Position numbers and translations under genes: made by a program
Notes under the pieces: generated by a model
What the model was told of the DNA's origin: nothing
Databases searched by the model: none
What the model saw: only the letters and a program-made list of their open reading frames with translations
Source of the DNA: Variovorax beijingensis
GTDB lineage: Bacteria; Pseudomonadota; Gammaproteobacteria; Burkholderiales; Burkholderiaceae_C
Direction: 5' to 3'
Assembly (NCBI RefSeq): GCF_007828835.1
Contig: NZ_VIVL01000008.1
Location: 245,721 to 309,720, forward strand
Length of the DNA: 64,000 nucleotides
Shown: one piece after another, positions 45,898 to 54,993 of the stretch
Layout of the letters: every line of letters begins with the position of its first letter
Numbering within the stretch: the first letter of the stretch is position 1

Positions 45898-47019
45898 ATG
45901 TCCCAGCACGCCGCCCTGCCCGCCCGCTACGACCACGTAGGCAGTTTCCTGCGCCCCAAATATTTGCTCGAAGCGCGCGAGCAGAAGGCCAAGGGCGACA
46001 TCACGCCCGAGCAGCTGCGCAAGGTCGAAGACAAGGCCATCACCGAGATCGTCCGGTTCCAGGAAGACATCGGCCTCAAGAGCATCACCGACGGCGAGTT
46101 CCGCCGCACCTATTTCCACATCGACTTCCTCGACCAGCTCGGCGGCGTGAAGACCGACATTCCGGTCACCATCCGCCGGCCCGACGGCACCGAGGAACTC
46201 GCGCCGCCTGCGATGCGCGTGATCGATAAAGTGCGCCACGTGAAAGACATCCAGCTTGCCGACTTCCAGTACCTGAAGAGCCAGGTCTCGGCCGGCCGCA
46301 CGCCCAAGGTCACGATTCCCTCGCCGACCATGCTGCACTTCCGCGGCGGCCGCGCCGGCATCAGCAAGGAGGCCTACCCCGAGCTCGATCCGGTGTTCTA
46401 CGACGACGTGGCCAAGGCCTACGGCGACGAACTGCGCTCGCTGGCTGCCGCAGGCTGCACCTACGTGCAGATGGACGACACCAACCTCGCCTACCTGTGC
46501 GACGAGCACATGCGCGAAGCGGCCCGCAAGCGCGGCGACGACCCCAACGAGCTGCCGCACCGCTACGCCGCCTTCATCAACAAGGTGGTGGCGCAGAAGC
46601 CGCCGGGCATGCTGCTGGCCATGCACCTGTGCCGCGGCAACTTCAAGAGCACCCATGCCGCAGCCGGCAACTACGAGCCGGTGGCCGAGGCGCTGCTGAA
46701 GGAAATGGACCTCGACGCCTACTTCATGGAATACGACGACGCGCGATCGGGCGACTTCAAGCCGCTGCGCTACCTGCCCAAGGGCAAGACGGTGGTACTG
46801 GGCCTCGTGACCACCAAGTTCGGCGAGATGGAAGACAAGGACGAGCTCAAGCGCCGCATCGAGGACGCCGCCAAGTACGCGCCGCTCGAGCAGCTCGCGC
46901 TGTCGCCGCAGTGCGGCTTCTCGAGCACGGTGCACGGCAACAACATCGCGGTGGAAGCGCAGCGCGCCAAGCTGCGCCTCGTGGTCGAAACGGCGCAGGA
47001 GGTCTGGGGCTCGACCTGA
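45898..47019 (+). CDS. MetE C-terminal-domain protein (core MetE-like methyltransferase)
   Basis: A 373-residue protein equal to the catalytic C-terminal half of cobalamin-independent methionine synthase, without the N-terminal half. The zinc ligands are present as His243-x-Cys245 in AMHLCRGNF, Glu278 in YFMEYDDARSG and Cys339 in LSPQCGFSS. The N-terminal DHVGSFLRP and DGEFRR match this family. The core form may use a methyl donor other than methyl-tetrahydrofolate polyglutamate, or act on a different thiol. It starts 126 bases from the GntR operator and is followed after 26 bases by a glutathione transferase gene. Confidence 0.88.
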   Translation: MSQHAALPARYDHVGSFLRPKYLLEAREQKAKGDITPEQLRKVEDKAITEIVRFQEDIGLKSITDGEFRRTYFHIDFLDQLGGVKTDIPVTIRRPDGTEELAPPAMRVIDKVRHVKDIQLADFQYLKSQVSAGRTPKVTIPSPTMLHFRGGRAGISKEAYPELDPVFYDDVAKAYGDELRSLAAAGCTYVQMDDTNLAYLCDEHMREAARKRGDDPNELPHRYAAFINKVVAQKPPGMLLAMHLCRGNFKSTHAAAGNYEPVAEALLKEMDLDAYFMEYDDARSGDFKPLRYLPKGKTVVLGLVTTKFGEMEDKDELKRRIEDAAKYAPLEQLALSPQCGFSSTVHGNNIAVEAQRAKLRLVVETAQEVWGST

Positions 47020-47045
47020 GCCGCCTTTCATGGTGAAGTCGGGGC

Positions 47046-47711
47046 ATGAAGACCCAGATCTATTCCGCCCCCCTCAGCATGTTCGGCGCCAAGGTGCAGA
47101 TCGCCGCACTTGAAAAAGGCCTCGACTTCGAACTGGTGATGGTGCCGTTCACCAAGGACGACACCTACGAGCCCAAGCACCCCGAGGTGCTGCGCGTCAA
47201 CCCCGTGAAGCAGCAGGTGCCGATCCTGATCGACGGCGAGGTCGAGTTGTTCGACTCGACGCAGATCTTCGAGTACCTCGAAGACCGGTATCCGACCCCT
47301 GCGCTGTGGCCCCGGGGCATCGCCGAGCGGGCCCGCGCGCGGCAGCTCGAGCAGAAGTCGGACGAAGTGTTCTTCCCCAACGTGATCCGGCTCTTCGGCC
47401 TGCAGCACGACATGCAGAGCGCGCCCGCCGTGGCGGCCTGCGCCGCCTGCGCGCGCTATTACGGGGAAATGGAAGGCCTGCTCGCCTCGCGCGAGTACCT
47501 GGCGGGGCCCTACTCCTTCGCCGACATTGCCTTCTACATGGCGCATGTCTTCGCCGACCGCAAGGGCGCCGGCATGACCGATGCCACGCCGCGGCTCGTG
47601 GCCTGGCGCGGCCGCGTGGGCGAGCGGCCCGCGGTGCGCGCGGCGGTCGATCCCATGATGCGCTTCCTGGCCTCCGAGGGGCGCGGCGTGCCCGCCTTCC
47701 TGCAGCGCTGA
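47046..47711 (+). CDS. Glutathione S-transferase family protein
   Basis: A 221-residue cytosolic glutathione transferase. The N-terminal thioredoxin-like domain (1-80) has the catalytic-region SAPLSMFGAKVQIAALEKGLD and the glutathione-binding cis-Pro QQVPILIDG and DSTQIFEYLED. The C-terminal helical domain follows, with YSFADIAFYMA as the N-capping box. It is probably cotranscribed with the core MetE gene. Its substrate is unknown. Confidence 0.9.
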   Translation: MKTQIYSAPLSMFGAKVQIAALEKGLDFELVMVPFTKDDTYEPKHPEVLRVNPVKQQVPILIDGEVELFDSTQIFEYLEDRYPTPALWPRGIAERARARQLEQKSDEVFFPNVIRLFGLQHDMQSAPAVAACAACARYYGEMEGLLASREYLAGPYSFADIAFYMAHVFADRKGAGMTDATPRLVAWRGRVGERPAVRAAVDPMMRFLASEGRGVPAFLQR

Positions 47712-47745
47712 GCGGCGCGGACCCGTCCTCGGGCATCATCGCCAC

Positions 47746-49125
47746 ATGCCGAATTCCGCATTCGACTGGCTCCCCTCCCCGTCCCAGCATTTCCTCGTCG
47801 TCACCTTTGCGCTGCTGGTCTATGTGCTGACCACGCGCGCGCGCCGCGAGCAGCGCGCACCCACCACGGCCATCGCCTGGGTCATGGGGCTGGCGCTGAT
47901 GCCCTACCTCATCCTGCCGATGTACCTGCTGTTCGGCCAGCGCAAGCTGCGCCCGGCTGGCTCGCCGCGGCCGGTGCGCACGGCCGCGCGCGGGCACTGG
48001 GCCGCCGACCTCATCGAGAGCTTCGGCCTGGCGCCGCCCGGGCGCTGCGAGATCCGGCTGCATGCCGACGGCGACGCCGCGCGCGAGGCGCTGTGGCAGG
48101 TGATCGACGGCGCGCGCGAGCGCATCGACGTGTGCACCTTCATCATCGGCGACGACGCGCTGGGCCATGCCGTGATCGAACGGCTGGCGCTGCGCGCGCG
48201 CGAAGGCATCAAGGTGCGCGTGCTGCTCGACGGCTTCGGCGCGCTGACCCTGCCGCGGCGCCACATCCGGCTGCTGCGCGCGGCCGGCGGCGAGATCGCC
48301 GTGTTCCGCCCCTTCTTCAGCCTGCGCCGCATCGGGCCGCGCAACCTGCGCAACCACCGCAAGTTCACCATTGCCGACGACCGCTGGCTGTGGTCGGGCG
48401 GGCGCAACCTCGCGGGCGAATACTTCACCGGCAACGACGCGCACCCCGACGCCTGGCACGATCTTTCGTTCGACCTGCGCGGCAGCGTGGCCGCCGCGGC
48501 GGCGCGCCAGTTCGACCACGACTGGAGTTCGGTGCGCGGGCGCAAGGCACGCGCCATCACGGCCGCCGACGTGGCAGAGAGCGCGGGCAGCGCCATGGCG
48601 CAGTTCCTGCCGAGCGGCCCCGACCAGACCGAGGACACCGCCCATGCGCTCTTGATCGACGCCTGCTTTCGCGCCGAACACCGCGTGCTCGCCGTCACGC
48701 CCTACTTCGTGCCCGGCGACGGGCTGCGCGATGCGCTGCGGCTGGCCGCGCGGCGCGGCGTGCAGGTGACTATCGCCATGCCTGCGCGCTCGAACCACCG
48801 CCTGGCCGACTTCGTGCGCGCACGCGCCATGCGCGACCTGGCGCGCGCAGGCGTGAGCTTTCGCATGCTGCCCTTCATGGCCCACGCCAAGGCCGTGGTG
48901 GTCGACGACGAGCTGGCCATGTGCGGCTCCATCAACCTCGATCTGCGCAGCCTGCTGCTCAACCACGAGGCGGCCGTGGTGTTCTACGGCCCGCGAGAGA
49001 TCGACTGGCTGGCCGAATGGATCGAGACCATCGCCTCCGCCGGCGAACCCTACCGTGCGCGGCGGCCGGGCCTCGCGCGCGACGTGGCCGAAGGACTGCT
49101 GCTCACCGTCGCCTTCCAGCTCTAG
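47746..49125 (+). CDS. Cardiolipin synthase-like phospholipase D protein
   Basis: A 459-residue protein with two N-terminal membrane helices (PLD nuclease N-terminal type) and two phospholipase D domains. HKD motifs are His204-x-Lys206 in LRNHRKFTIADD and His380-x-Lys in FMAHAKAVVVDDE. This is the architecture of cardiolipin synthases, which join two phosphatidylglycerol molecules. The 3' end overlaps the converging TetR gene by 23 bases. A different phosphatidyl transfer is possible. Confidence 0.87.
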   Translation: MPNSAFDWLPSPSQHFLVVTFALLVYVLTTRARREQRAPTTAIAWVMGLALMPYLILPMYLLFGQRKLRPAGSPRPVRTAARGHWAADLIESFGLAPPGRCEIRLHADGDAAREALWQVIDGARERIDVCTFIIGDDALGHAVIERLALRAREGIKVRVLLDGFGALTLPRRHIRLLRAAGGEIAVFRPFFSLRRIGPRNLRNHRKFTIADDRWLWSGGRNLAGEYFTGNDAHPDAWHDLSFDLRGSVAAAAARQFDHDWSSVRGRKARAITAADVAESAGSAMAQFLPSGPDQTEDTAHALLIDACFRAEHRVLAVTPYFVPGDGLRDALRLAARRGVQVTIAMPARSNHRLADFVRARAMRDLARAGVSFRMLPFMAHAKAVVVDDELAMCGSINLDLRSLLLNHEAAVVFYGPREIDWLAEWIETIASAGEPYRARRPGLARDVAEGLLLTVAFQL

Positions 49126-49828
49126 CGGGCGCCGCGGCCGCAGCCGTGCCCGCCTCCTTCGCGATGGCATCGAGGCCGGCGAACACGTAGCGCATCAGGT
49201 CGTCCGCCAGGCCCTCGGCATCCTTCAGCGCCGGCAGCACCTTGCTGGCCAGGTCCTTGGGGGCCACCGTCATCACGATGCAGGGCAGCACCGCGAACAG
49301 CAGGCCGCGCTGCACCGAGGGATGGTCCTCGGGCAGGCCCATGATGCCGCCGATCAGGCCGCGGATCAGCCGGGCCTTGGGCAGCACCGCCTGGCGGATC
49401 AGCGCGGGCAGCGCCGGAGAAGGCGACAGCGCCTCGCGCAGCACCACGCGGAACCCCCAGGGCGCCTTGGGCTGGCTGCCCATCTCGACCAGGTGCGTGA
49501 GAAACGCGCGCAGCTTCTGCCGCGGATCGCCGGCCTCGCTGGCCAGGCTGACCAGTTCGTCCATGCTCACGAGCTGGCGGTGCGCCTCGATCAGCACGGC
49601 CTCGTAGAGCCCGTCGCGGCTGCCGAAGTGGTAGTTGACGGCCGCCATGTTGGTGCCGGCGCGCGTGCAGATTTCCTTGCTGGTGCTCTCGGCGAAGCCG
49701 CGCTCGGCGAACAGCTGGCCCGCGGTTTCGAGGATGTGCAGGCGCGTGGTGCTGCCGTCGGTGCGCTGGACGCGCGCCGCGCCCTCGCGCGCAGCGGGGG
49801 GTCGGGTGGTGGAAGAGCGTGTCGCCAT
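49103..49828 (-). CDS. TetR-family regulator (CecR-like)
   Basis: A 241-residue TetR repressor. The DNA-binding helix-turn-helix is at about 30-75 (HILETAGQLFAERGF then NMAAVNYHFGSRDGLY), and the C-terminal domain resembles the CecR/YbiH group. It is divergent from the YbhGFSR-type exporter operon, the same arrangement as cecR-ybhGFSR in E. coli. A 22-base palindrome lies between them, so repression of the exporter is likely. Its C-terminal end overlaps the phospholipase D gene. Confidence 0.92.
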   Translation of the reverse strand: MATRSSTTRPPAAREGAARVQRTDGSTTRLHILETAGQLFAERGFAESTSKEICTRAGTNMAAVNYHFGSRDGLYEAVLIEAHRQLVSMDELVSLASEAGDPRQKLRAFLTHLVEMGSQPKAPWGFRVVLREALSPSPALPALIRQAVLPKARLIRGLIGGIMGLPEDHPSVQRGLLFAVLPCIVMTVAPKDLASKVLPALKDAEGLADDLMRYVFAGLDAIAKEAGTAAAAAPARAGRRR

Positions 49829-49858
49829 GCGCCAAGGTTAATCGAATCGAAAAAATAC

Positions 49859-49887
49859 TTCAAATTCAAATTTCAATTTGATAACAT
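49859..49887 (+). promoter_or_regulatory. Promoter with embedded TetR operator
   Basis: A -35 like TTCAAA (49859-49864) and -10 like TAACAT (49882-49887) are 17 bases apart. The spacer is a 22-base palindrome (49860-49881) with a single mismatched pair, arms TCAAATT and AATTTGA. A TetR dimer bound here would block RNA polymerase directly. Confidence 0.7.
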
Positions 49888-49926
49888 CCGGCGAACACCC
49901 GTATGGAGGCCGGCAGGAACCCGCCC

Positions 49927-50952
49927 ATGAACAAGAAACCCCTCATTGCCGCGGCCGCCGTGGCGCTGGCCGCCGCGGCCGGCGGCTGGTGGTACTTCAG
50001 CCGCTCGGCCGCGCCGTCCGACCAGCTCGTGCTGTACGGCAACGTCGACGTGCGCCAGGTCTCGCTCGCCTTCAACGCCAGCGAGCGCGTGGCCGAACTC
50101 ACCGTGCGCGAAGGCGACCATGTGCGCGCCGGCCAGGTATTGGGCCGGCTCGACACGCGCTCGCTCGTGCTGCGCGTGGCGCAGTCGCAGGCGCGCATCG
50201 GCGTGCAGGAGCAGGCGCTGCTGCGCCTGAAGACCGGCAGCCGCCCCGAGGAACTGGCGCAGGCCGGCGCCCGGGTGGCCGCGGCGCAAGCCGATGCCGA
50301 CCTGGCGCAGCAGCAGCTCGCACGCCTGCAGTCCATCGGCCAGACCACCGCCGGACGTGCCGTGAGCCAGCAGGACCTCGACAGCGCGCAGGCCCGCCGC
50401 AAGGTGGCGCTCGCGCAGCTGGACAACGCGCGCAAGGCGCAGCAGCTGGCAGTGGCCGGCCCGCGCAAGGAAGACATCGCGCAGGCGCAGGCCCAGCTCG
50501 AATCCGCGCGCGCCGACCTCGCGCTCATGAACCACCAGCTGGCCGAAGCCGAACTCAAGTCGCCCATCGACGCCGTGGTGCGCGCCCGCCTGCTCGAGCC
50601 CGGCGACATGGCTTCGCCGCAGCGCCCGGCCTTCACGCTGGCCATCACCGATCCCAAGTGGGTGCGCGCCTATGTGGCCGAACCCGACCTCGGCCGCGTG
50701 CGGTCCGGCCAGCCGGCCAGCGTGACGACCGACAGCCAGCCCGGCCAGCCGATCGCGGGCAAGGTGGGCTACATCTCGTCGGTGGCCGAGTTCACGCCCA
50801 AGACGGTGCAGACCGAGGAGCTGCGCAGCAGCCTGGTCTACGAGATCCGCGTGATGGTCGACGACAAGGAAGACCGGCTGCGGCTCGGCATGCCGGCGAC
50901 CGTGCGGCTGCAGCTCGCTTCCTCCTCCTCCACCGCCAGCGGCAAACCCTGA
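49927..50952 (+). CDS. HlyD/YbhG-family membrane fusion protein
   Basis: A 341-residue periplasmic adaptor with one N-terminal membrane anchor (KKPLIAAAAVALAAAAGGWWYF). A split lipoyl domain surrounds a long coiled-coil hairpin (about 75-200, Ala/Gln rich), then comes a beta-barrel domain. It links the inner-membrane ABC exporter to the NodT outer-membrane channel. The ATG at 49927 has AGGA upstream. Its stop overlaps the ATPase start by one base (TGATG). Confidence 0.93.
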   Translation: MNKKPLIAAAAVALAAAAGGWWYFSRSAAPSDQLVLYGNVDVRQVSLAFNASERVAELTVREGDHVRAGQVLGRLDTRSLVLRVAQSQARIGVQEQALLRLKTGSRPEELAQAGARVAAAQADADLAQQQLARLQSIGQTTAGRAVSQQDLDSAQARRKVALAQLDNARKAQQLAVAGPRKEDIAQAQAQLESARADLALMNHQLAEAELKSPIDAVVRARLLEPGDMASPQRPAFTLAITDPKWVRAYVAEPDLGRVRSGQPASVTTDSQPGQPIAGKVGYISSVAEFTPKTVQTEELRSSLVYEIRVMVDDKEDRLRLGMPATVRLQLASSSSTASGKP

Positions 50953-52733
50953 TGCACGACGCCGGGCCCGCCGTGGCCGCACGCTCCCTGCACAAGCGCT
51001 TCGTGGCCAAGGGCTCGAAGCAGGTGGTGCGCGCGCTCGACGACGTGTCGCTCGAAGTGCCCACCGGCTCGCTCACGGCGCTGGTCGGACCCGACGGCGC
51101 CGGCAAGACCACGCTGCTGCGGCTCATGGCCGGCCTGATGCGCGCCGACGAAGGCGAACTGCGCGTGCTCGGCATCGACGTGTCGGCCGATCCGCAGGCG
51201 GTGCAGGACCGCATCAGCTACATGCCCCAGCGCTTCGGCCTCTACGACGACCTGAGCGTGCAGGAGAACCTCGACCTCTATGCCGACCTGCATGGCGTCC
51301 TGGCCGGCCAGCGCCGCCAACGCTATGCGCGGCTGATGGAAATGACCGACCTCGGCCGCTTCACCGGCCGCCCCGCAGGCAAGCTCTCGGGCGGCATGAA
51401 GCAGAAGCTCGGCCTCGCCTGCACGCTGGTGCGCTCGCCCGACCTGCTGCTGCTCGACGAGCCCACCGTGGGCGTCGACCCACTCTCGCGGCGCGAGCTC
51501 TGGCAGATCGTGCAGCAGCTGGTCGACGAGGAAAAGCTCTCGGTGATCGTGAGCACCGCGTACCTCGACGAGGCCGAGCGCTGCCGCCATGTGTTCGTGC
51601 TGCAGGAGGGCCGGCTGATTGCGCAAGGCACGCCGGATGAGATCCGCGGCCATGCCGAGGGCACCTGCTTCGTCGTGGCGCCGCCGGAGGGCGAGGCACC
51701 GCGCCTGATGCAGGCGCGCCTGCTCGATGCGCGGCAGCAGATCGTCGATGCCGTGCCGCAGGGCGGCGAGGTGCACTTCATCCGCCGCCCGTACGCGGAC
51801 GACGCGGCACTCGAAAAGCTGCTGGCCGGCGCGCGCGCCGAGCCCGTGCCGCCGCGGCTCGAAGACGGCTTCATGACGCTGCTGCACACCCGGCAGGCGG
51901 CCGATACGAACATGGCCTCATCGGCGGCAAGCGAAGGGCTTGCACCGGCCGAAGGCGAACCCGGCGAAGTGGTCATCGAGGTGAAGGACCTGGTGCGCCG
52001 CTTCGGCGACTTCGTGGCCGTGGCCAGCACCAGCTTCTCGGTGCGGCGCGGCGAGATCTTCGGCCTGCTCGGACCCAATGGCGCCGGCAAGACCACCACC
52101 TTCCGCATGCTCTGCGGCCTCCTGCCCGCGAGCGGCGGCCAGCTGCGCGTGGCGGGTGTCGACCTGCGCCATGCGCGCGCGCAGGCCCGCCAGCGCATCG
52201 GCTACGTCTCGCAGAAGTTCGCGCTCTACGGCAACCTCACGGTGCGCGAGAACCTCTCGTTCTTCGGCGGCGCCTACGGCCTGCGCGGGCAGAAGCTGCA
52301 GGTGCGCATGGACACGGTGCTGCGGCAGTTCGGCCTCGAGCGCGAACTCGACGCGCCCAGCGGACAGCTGCCCGGCGGCTACAGGCAGCGCCTGGCCATG
52401 GCCACGGGCCTGCTGCACGAGCCCGAGATCCTGTTCCTCGACGAGCCCACCAGCGGCGCCGATCCGCTCGCGCGCCGCGAGTTCTGGCGCCGCATCACGG
52501 CGCTGGCCGAAGGCGGCACCACCGTCGTCATCACCACCCACTTCATGGAAGAAGCCGAGTACTGCGACCGCATCGTGATCCAGGACGCCGGCAAGGTGCT
52601 GGCCATCGGCACGCCGCGCGAGGTGCGCACGCAGGCGCTCGACGGTGAAGACCGCGACAGGCGCATCGACATGGAGCAGGCCTTCATCGGCATCGTCGAG
52701 AAGGCGCGGCAGGAAGAAAGGAGGCAGCCATGA
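50952..52733 (+). CDS. Duplicated ABC exporter ATPase (YbhF-like)
   Basis: A 593-residue protein with two complete nucleotide-binding domains. The first has Walker A GPDGAGKTT (about 46-54) and signature LSGGM; the second has GPNGAGKTT (about 374-382) and a changed signature LPGGYRQRL. Walker B is LLLLDEPTVGVDP and ILFLDEPTSGADP. It drives the two permeases that follow. It overlaps the adaptor by one base and the next gene by four, so the operon is tightly coupled. Confidence 0.94.
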   Translation: MHDAGPAVAARSLHKRFVAKGSKQVVRALDDVSLEVPTGSLTALVGPDGAGKTTLLRLMAGLMRADEGELRVLGIDVSADPQAVQDRISYMPQRFGLYDDLSVQENLDLYADLHGVLAGQRRQRYARLMEMTDLGRFTGRPAGKLSGGMKQKLGLACTLVRSPDLLLLDEPTVGVDPLSRRELWQIVQQLVDEEKLSVIVSTAYLDEAERCRHVFVLQEGRLIAQGTPDEIRGHAEGTCFVVAPPEGEAPRLMQARLLDARQQIVDAVPQGGEVHFIRRPYADDAALEKLLAGARAEPVPPRLEDGFMTLLHTRQAADTNMASSAASEGLAPAEGEPGEVVIEVKDLVRRFGDFVAVASTSFSVRRGEIFGLLGPNGAGKTTTFRMLCGLLPASGGQLRVAGVDLRHARAQARQRIGYVSQKFALYGNLTVRENLSFFGGAYGLRGQKLQVRMDTVLRQFGLERELDAPSGQLPGGYRQRLAMATGLLHEPEILFLDEPTSGADPLARREFWRRITALAEGGTTVVITTHFMEEAEYCDRIVIQDAGKVLAIGTPREVRTQALDGEDRDRRIDMEQAFIGIVEKARQEERRQP

Positions 52734-53851
52734 GCGGCTTCGGCACCCGGCTCGTCTCCCTCACGCGCAAGGAGTTCCGCCAGTTGCTGCGCGACCGCAG
52801 CAACCTGGCCATCGGCATCCTGCTGCCGATGGTGCTGATCCTGATCTTCGGCTACGGCATGTCGCTCGACGTGAAGAACGCGCCGGTGGCCGTGGTGCTT
52901 GAAGATTCTTCGCCCACCGCGCACGAGGCCATTGCGGGCCTGCAGCTCTCGCCCACCATCGCGCCCGTGCTGCTGGGCTCGATGCACGATGCCGAGGCGC
53001 TGATGCGCGAGCGCAAGGTCGACGGCATCGTGCGCGTGCCCGCCGACTTCTCCCGCGCGCTGGCCGCGGGCAATGCGCGCGTGCAGCTCATCGTGCATGG
53101 CGCCGACGCCGGGCGCGCGACCATCATCCAGGCCTACGTGAGCAGCGCGCTCGCGCAATCGGCCCTGCGCCAGGCCGACCGCGGTGCGGCAGCGCCTTTC
53201 GCCGGCCTCGTGACCGTCGAGCAGCGCATGTGGTTCAACGCCGCGAACACCAGCACCTGGTACCTGGTGCCGGGACTCATCGTGCTCATCATGACGCTGA
53301 TCGGCGCGTTCCTCACCGCGCTGGTGATGGCCCGCGAATGGGAGCGCGGCACGCTCGAGGCGCTGTTCGTCACGCCGGTGCGGCCGGTGGAAATACTGCT
53401 GGCCAAGATCATTCCGTATTTCGCGGTCGGCATGCTGGGCCTCGCGCTGTGCCTCCTGGCCGCGCGCTTCCTGTTCGCGGTGCCGATGGTCGGCTCGCTG
53501 TTCGCGGTGGTGCTCAGCTCCATGCTCTACCTGGTCGTGGCCGTGAGCCTGGGGCTGGTGATCTCGTCGGTCACGCGCAACCAGTTTCTCGCGAGCCAGG
53601 TGGCGCTGATCGCCACCTTCATGCCTTCGATGATGTTGTCGGGCTTTTTGTTCGACCTGCGCAACGTGCCCACCGCCGTGCGCGTGATCGGGCATGTGCT
53701 GCCGGCCACCTACTTCATGGACCTGATCAAGACGCTGTTCCTCGCGGGCGACGTCTGGCCGCTGATCTGGCGCAACTGCGCGGTCCTCGCGGCCTATGCG
53801 GTGGGCCTGCTGCTGCTTGCCCGCGTGGTCACGCGCAAGAGCCTGGATTGA
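52730..53851 (+). CDS. ABC-2 type permease (YbhS-like)
   Basis: A 373-residue inner-membrane permease with one N-terminal helix, a periplasmic domain of about 150 residues, and five C-terminal helices. The coupling segment EWERGTLEALFVTPVRP is the ABC-2 signature. It forms a heterodimer with the next gene product in YbhFSR-type exporters. Its ATG overlaps the ATPase stop (ATGA). Confidence 0.92.
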   Translation: MSGFGTRLVSLTRKEFRQLLRDRSNLAIGILLPMVLILIFGYGMSLDVKNAPVAVVLEDSSPTAHEAIAGLQLSPTIAPVLLGSMHDAEALMRERKVDGIVRVPADFSRALAAGNARVQLIVHGADAGRATIIQAYVSSALAQSALRQADRGAAAPFAGLVTVEQRMWFNAANTSTWYLVPGLIVLIMTLIGAFLTALVMAREWERGTLEALFVTPVRPVEILLAKIIPYFAVGMLGLALCLLAARFLFAVPMVGSLFAVVLSSMLYLVVAVSLGLVISSVTRNQFLASQVALIATFMPSMMLSGFLFDLRNVPTAVRVIGHVLPATYFMDLIKTLFLAGDVWPLIWRNCAVLAAYAVGLLLLARVVTRKSLD

Positions 53852-53864
53852 AGGGGCGCCTTCC

Positions 53865-54983
53865 ATGATCGACTTCCTGCTGCGCATCGCCAACCTCTGC
53901 AAGAAGGAGCTGCTCGCCATCTTCAAGGATCCGGCAAGCCGCGTGATCCTGTTCGTTCCGGCCATCATGCAGAGCCTCATCTTCGGCTACGCCGCCACCT
54001 ACGACCTCTCGAACGTGCCCTATGCGCTGCTCGACCAGAGCCGCACCGGTGCATCGACCGAGCTCATCGCGCACCTCGACAGCACCGGCGTCTTCCATCG
54101 CGTGGCCACGCTGCGCACGCAGGCCGACATCCGCGAGGTGATCGATACCGAGAAGGCGCTGCTCGTGATCCAGATCGCGCCGAACTTCGAGCAGCGGCTC
54201 AGCGGGGGCCAGCCTGCGGCCATCCAGCTGATCCTGGATGCGCGCAACTCCAACACCGCGGGCTCTGCGGCCGGCTACGTGGGCGCGGTGGTCGAACGCT
54301 ACAACGCCGAGCTGCGCACGCGCGCCGGCGCGCCGCCGGTTCCGCTCACCATCGAATCGCGCGCCTGGTTCAACCCCAACCTCGAAACGCGGTGGAACCT
54401 ACTGCCCGGCCTGATCGCCGCGCTCAGCATGCTGCAGACGCTGCTGCTCACCGCGCTTTCGGTGGCGCGGGAGCGCGAGCAAGGCACCTTCGACCAGCTG
54501 CTGGTCACGCCGATGTCGCCGCTCGAGATCATGATCGGCAAGGCGCTGCCGCCGGTGCTGGTGGGCCTTGCGCAGTCGACGCTGATCCTGCTGGTGGCGC
54601 TGCTCTGGTTCGGCATTCCGATGGCGGGCTCGCTCATCACGCTCTACACCGGGCTGGTCTTCTTCACGGTGGCCAGCGTGGGCATCGGCCTGTCGATCTC
54701 GGCGGTGTCGGCCAACATGCAGCAGGCCATGCTCTACACCTTCGTGCTGCTGATGCCGATGATGCTGCTCTCCGGCCTGACCACGCCGGTGCGCAACATG
54801 CCGCAGGTGCTGCAGCTGATCACCATGGCCAACCCGCTGCGCTTCGCGATCGACCTGGCGCAGCGCGTCTACCTCGAGGGCGTGGGCCTGGCCGCGGTGT
54901 GGCACAACCTGATTCCGCTGTCGATCATCGCCATCGTCACGCTGCCGCTGGCGGCCTGGCTGTTTCGCCATCGTCTGGTCTAG
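53865..54983 (+). CDS. ABC-2 type permease (YbhR-like)
   Basis: A 372-residue permease with the same layout as its neighbour: one helix (VILFVPAIMQSLIFGYAATY), a periplasmic domain and five helices. The coupling segment EREQGTFDQLLVTPMSP is present. It begins 13 bases after the first permease. Together with the ATPase, adaptor and NodT protein it makes a complete tripartite efflux system, probably for drugs or xenobiotics. Confidence 0.93.
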   Translation: MIDFLLRIANLCKKELLAIFKDPASRVILFVPAIMQSLIFGYAATYDLSNVPYALLDQSRTGASTELIAHLDSTGVFHRVATLRTQADIREVIDTEKALLVIQIAPNFEQRLSGGQPAAIQLILDARNSNTAGSAAGYVGAVVERYNAELRTRAGAPPVPLTIESRAWFNPNLETRWNLLPGLIAALSMLQTLLLTALSVAREREQGTFDQLLVTPMSPLEIMIGKALPPVLVGLAQSTLILLVALLWFGIPMAGSLITLYTGLVFFTVASVGIGLSISAVSANMQQAMLYTFVLLMPMMLLSGLTTPVRNMPQVLQLITMANPLRFAIDLAQRVYLEGVGLAAVWHNLIPLSIIAIVTLPLAAWLFRHRLV

Positions 54984-54993
54984 GGAGCACCCC

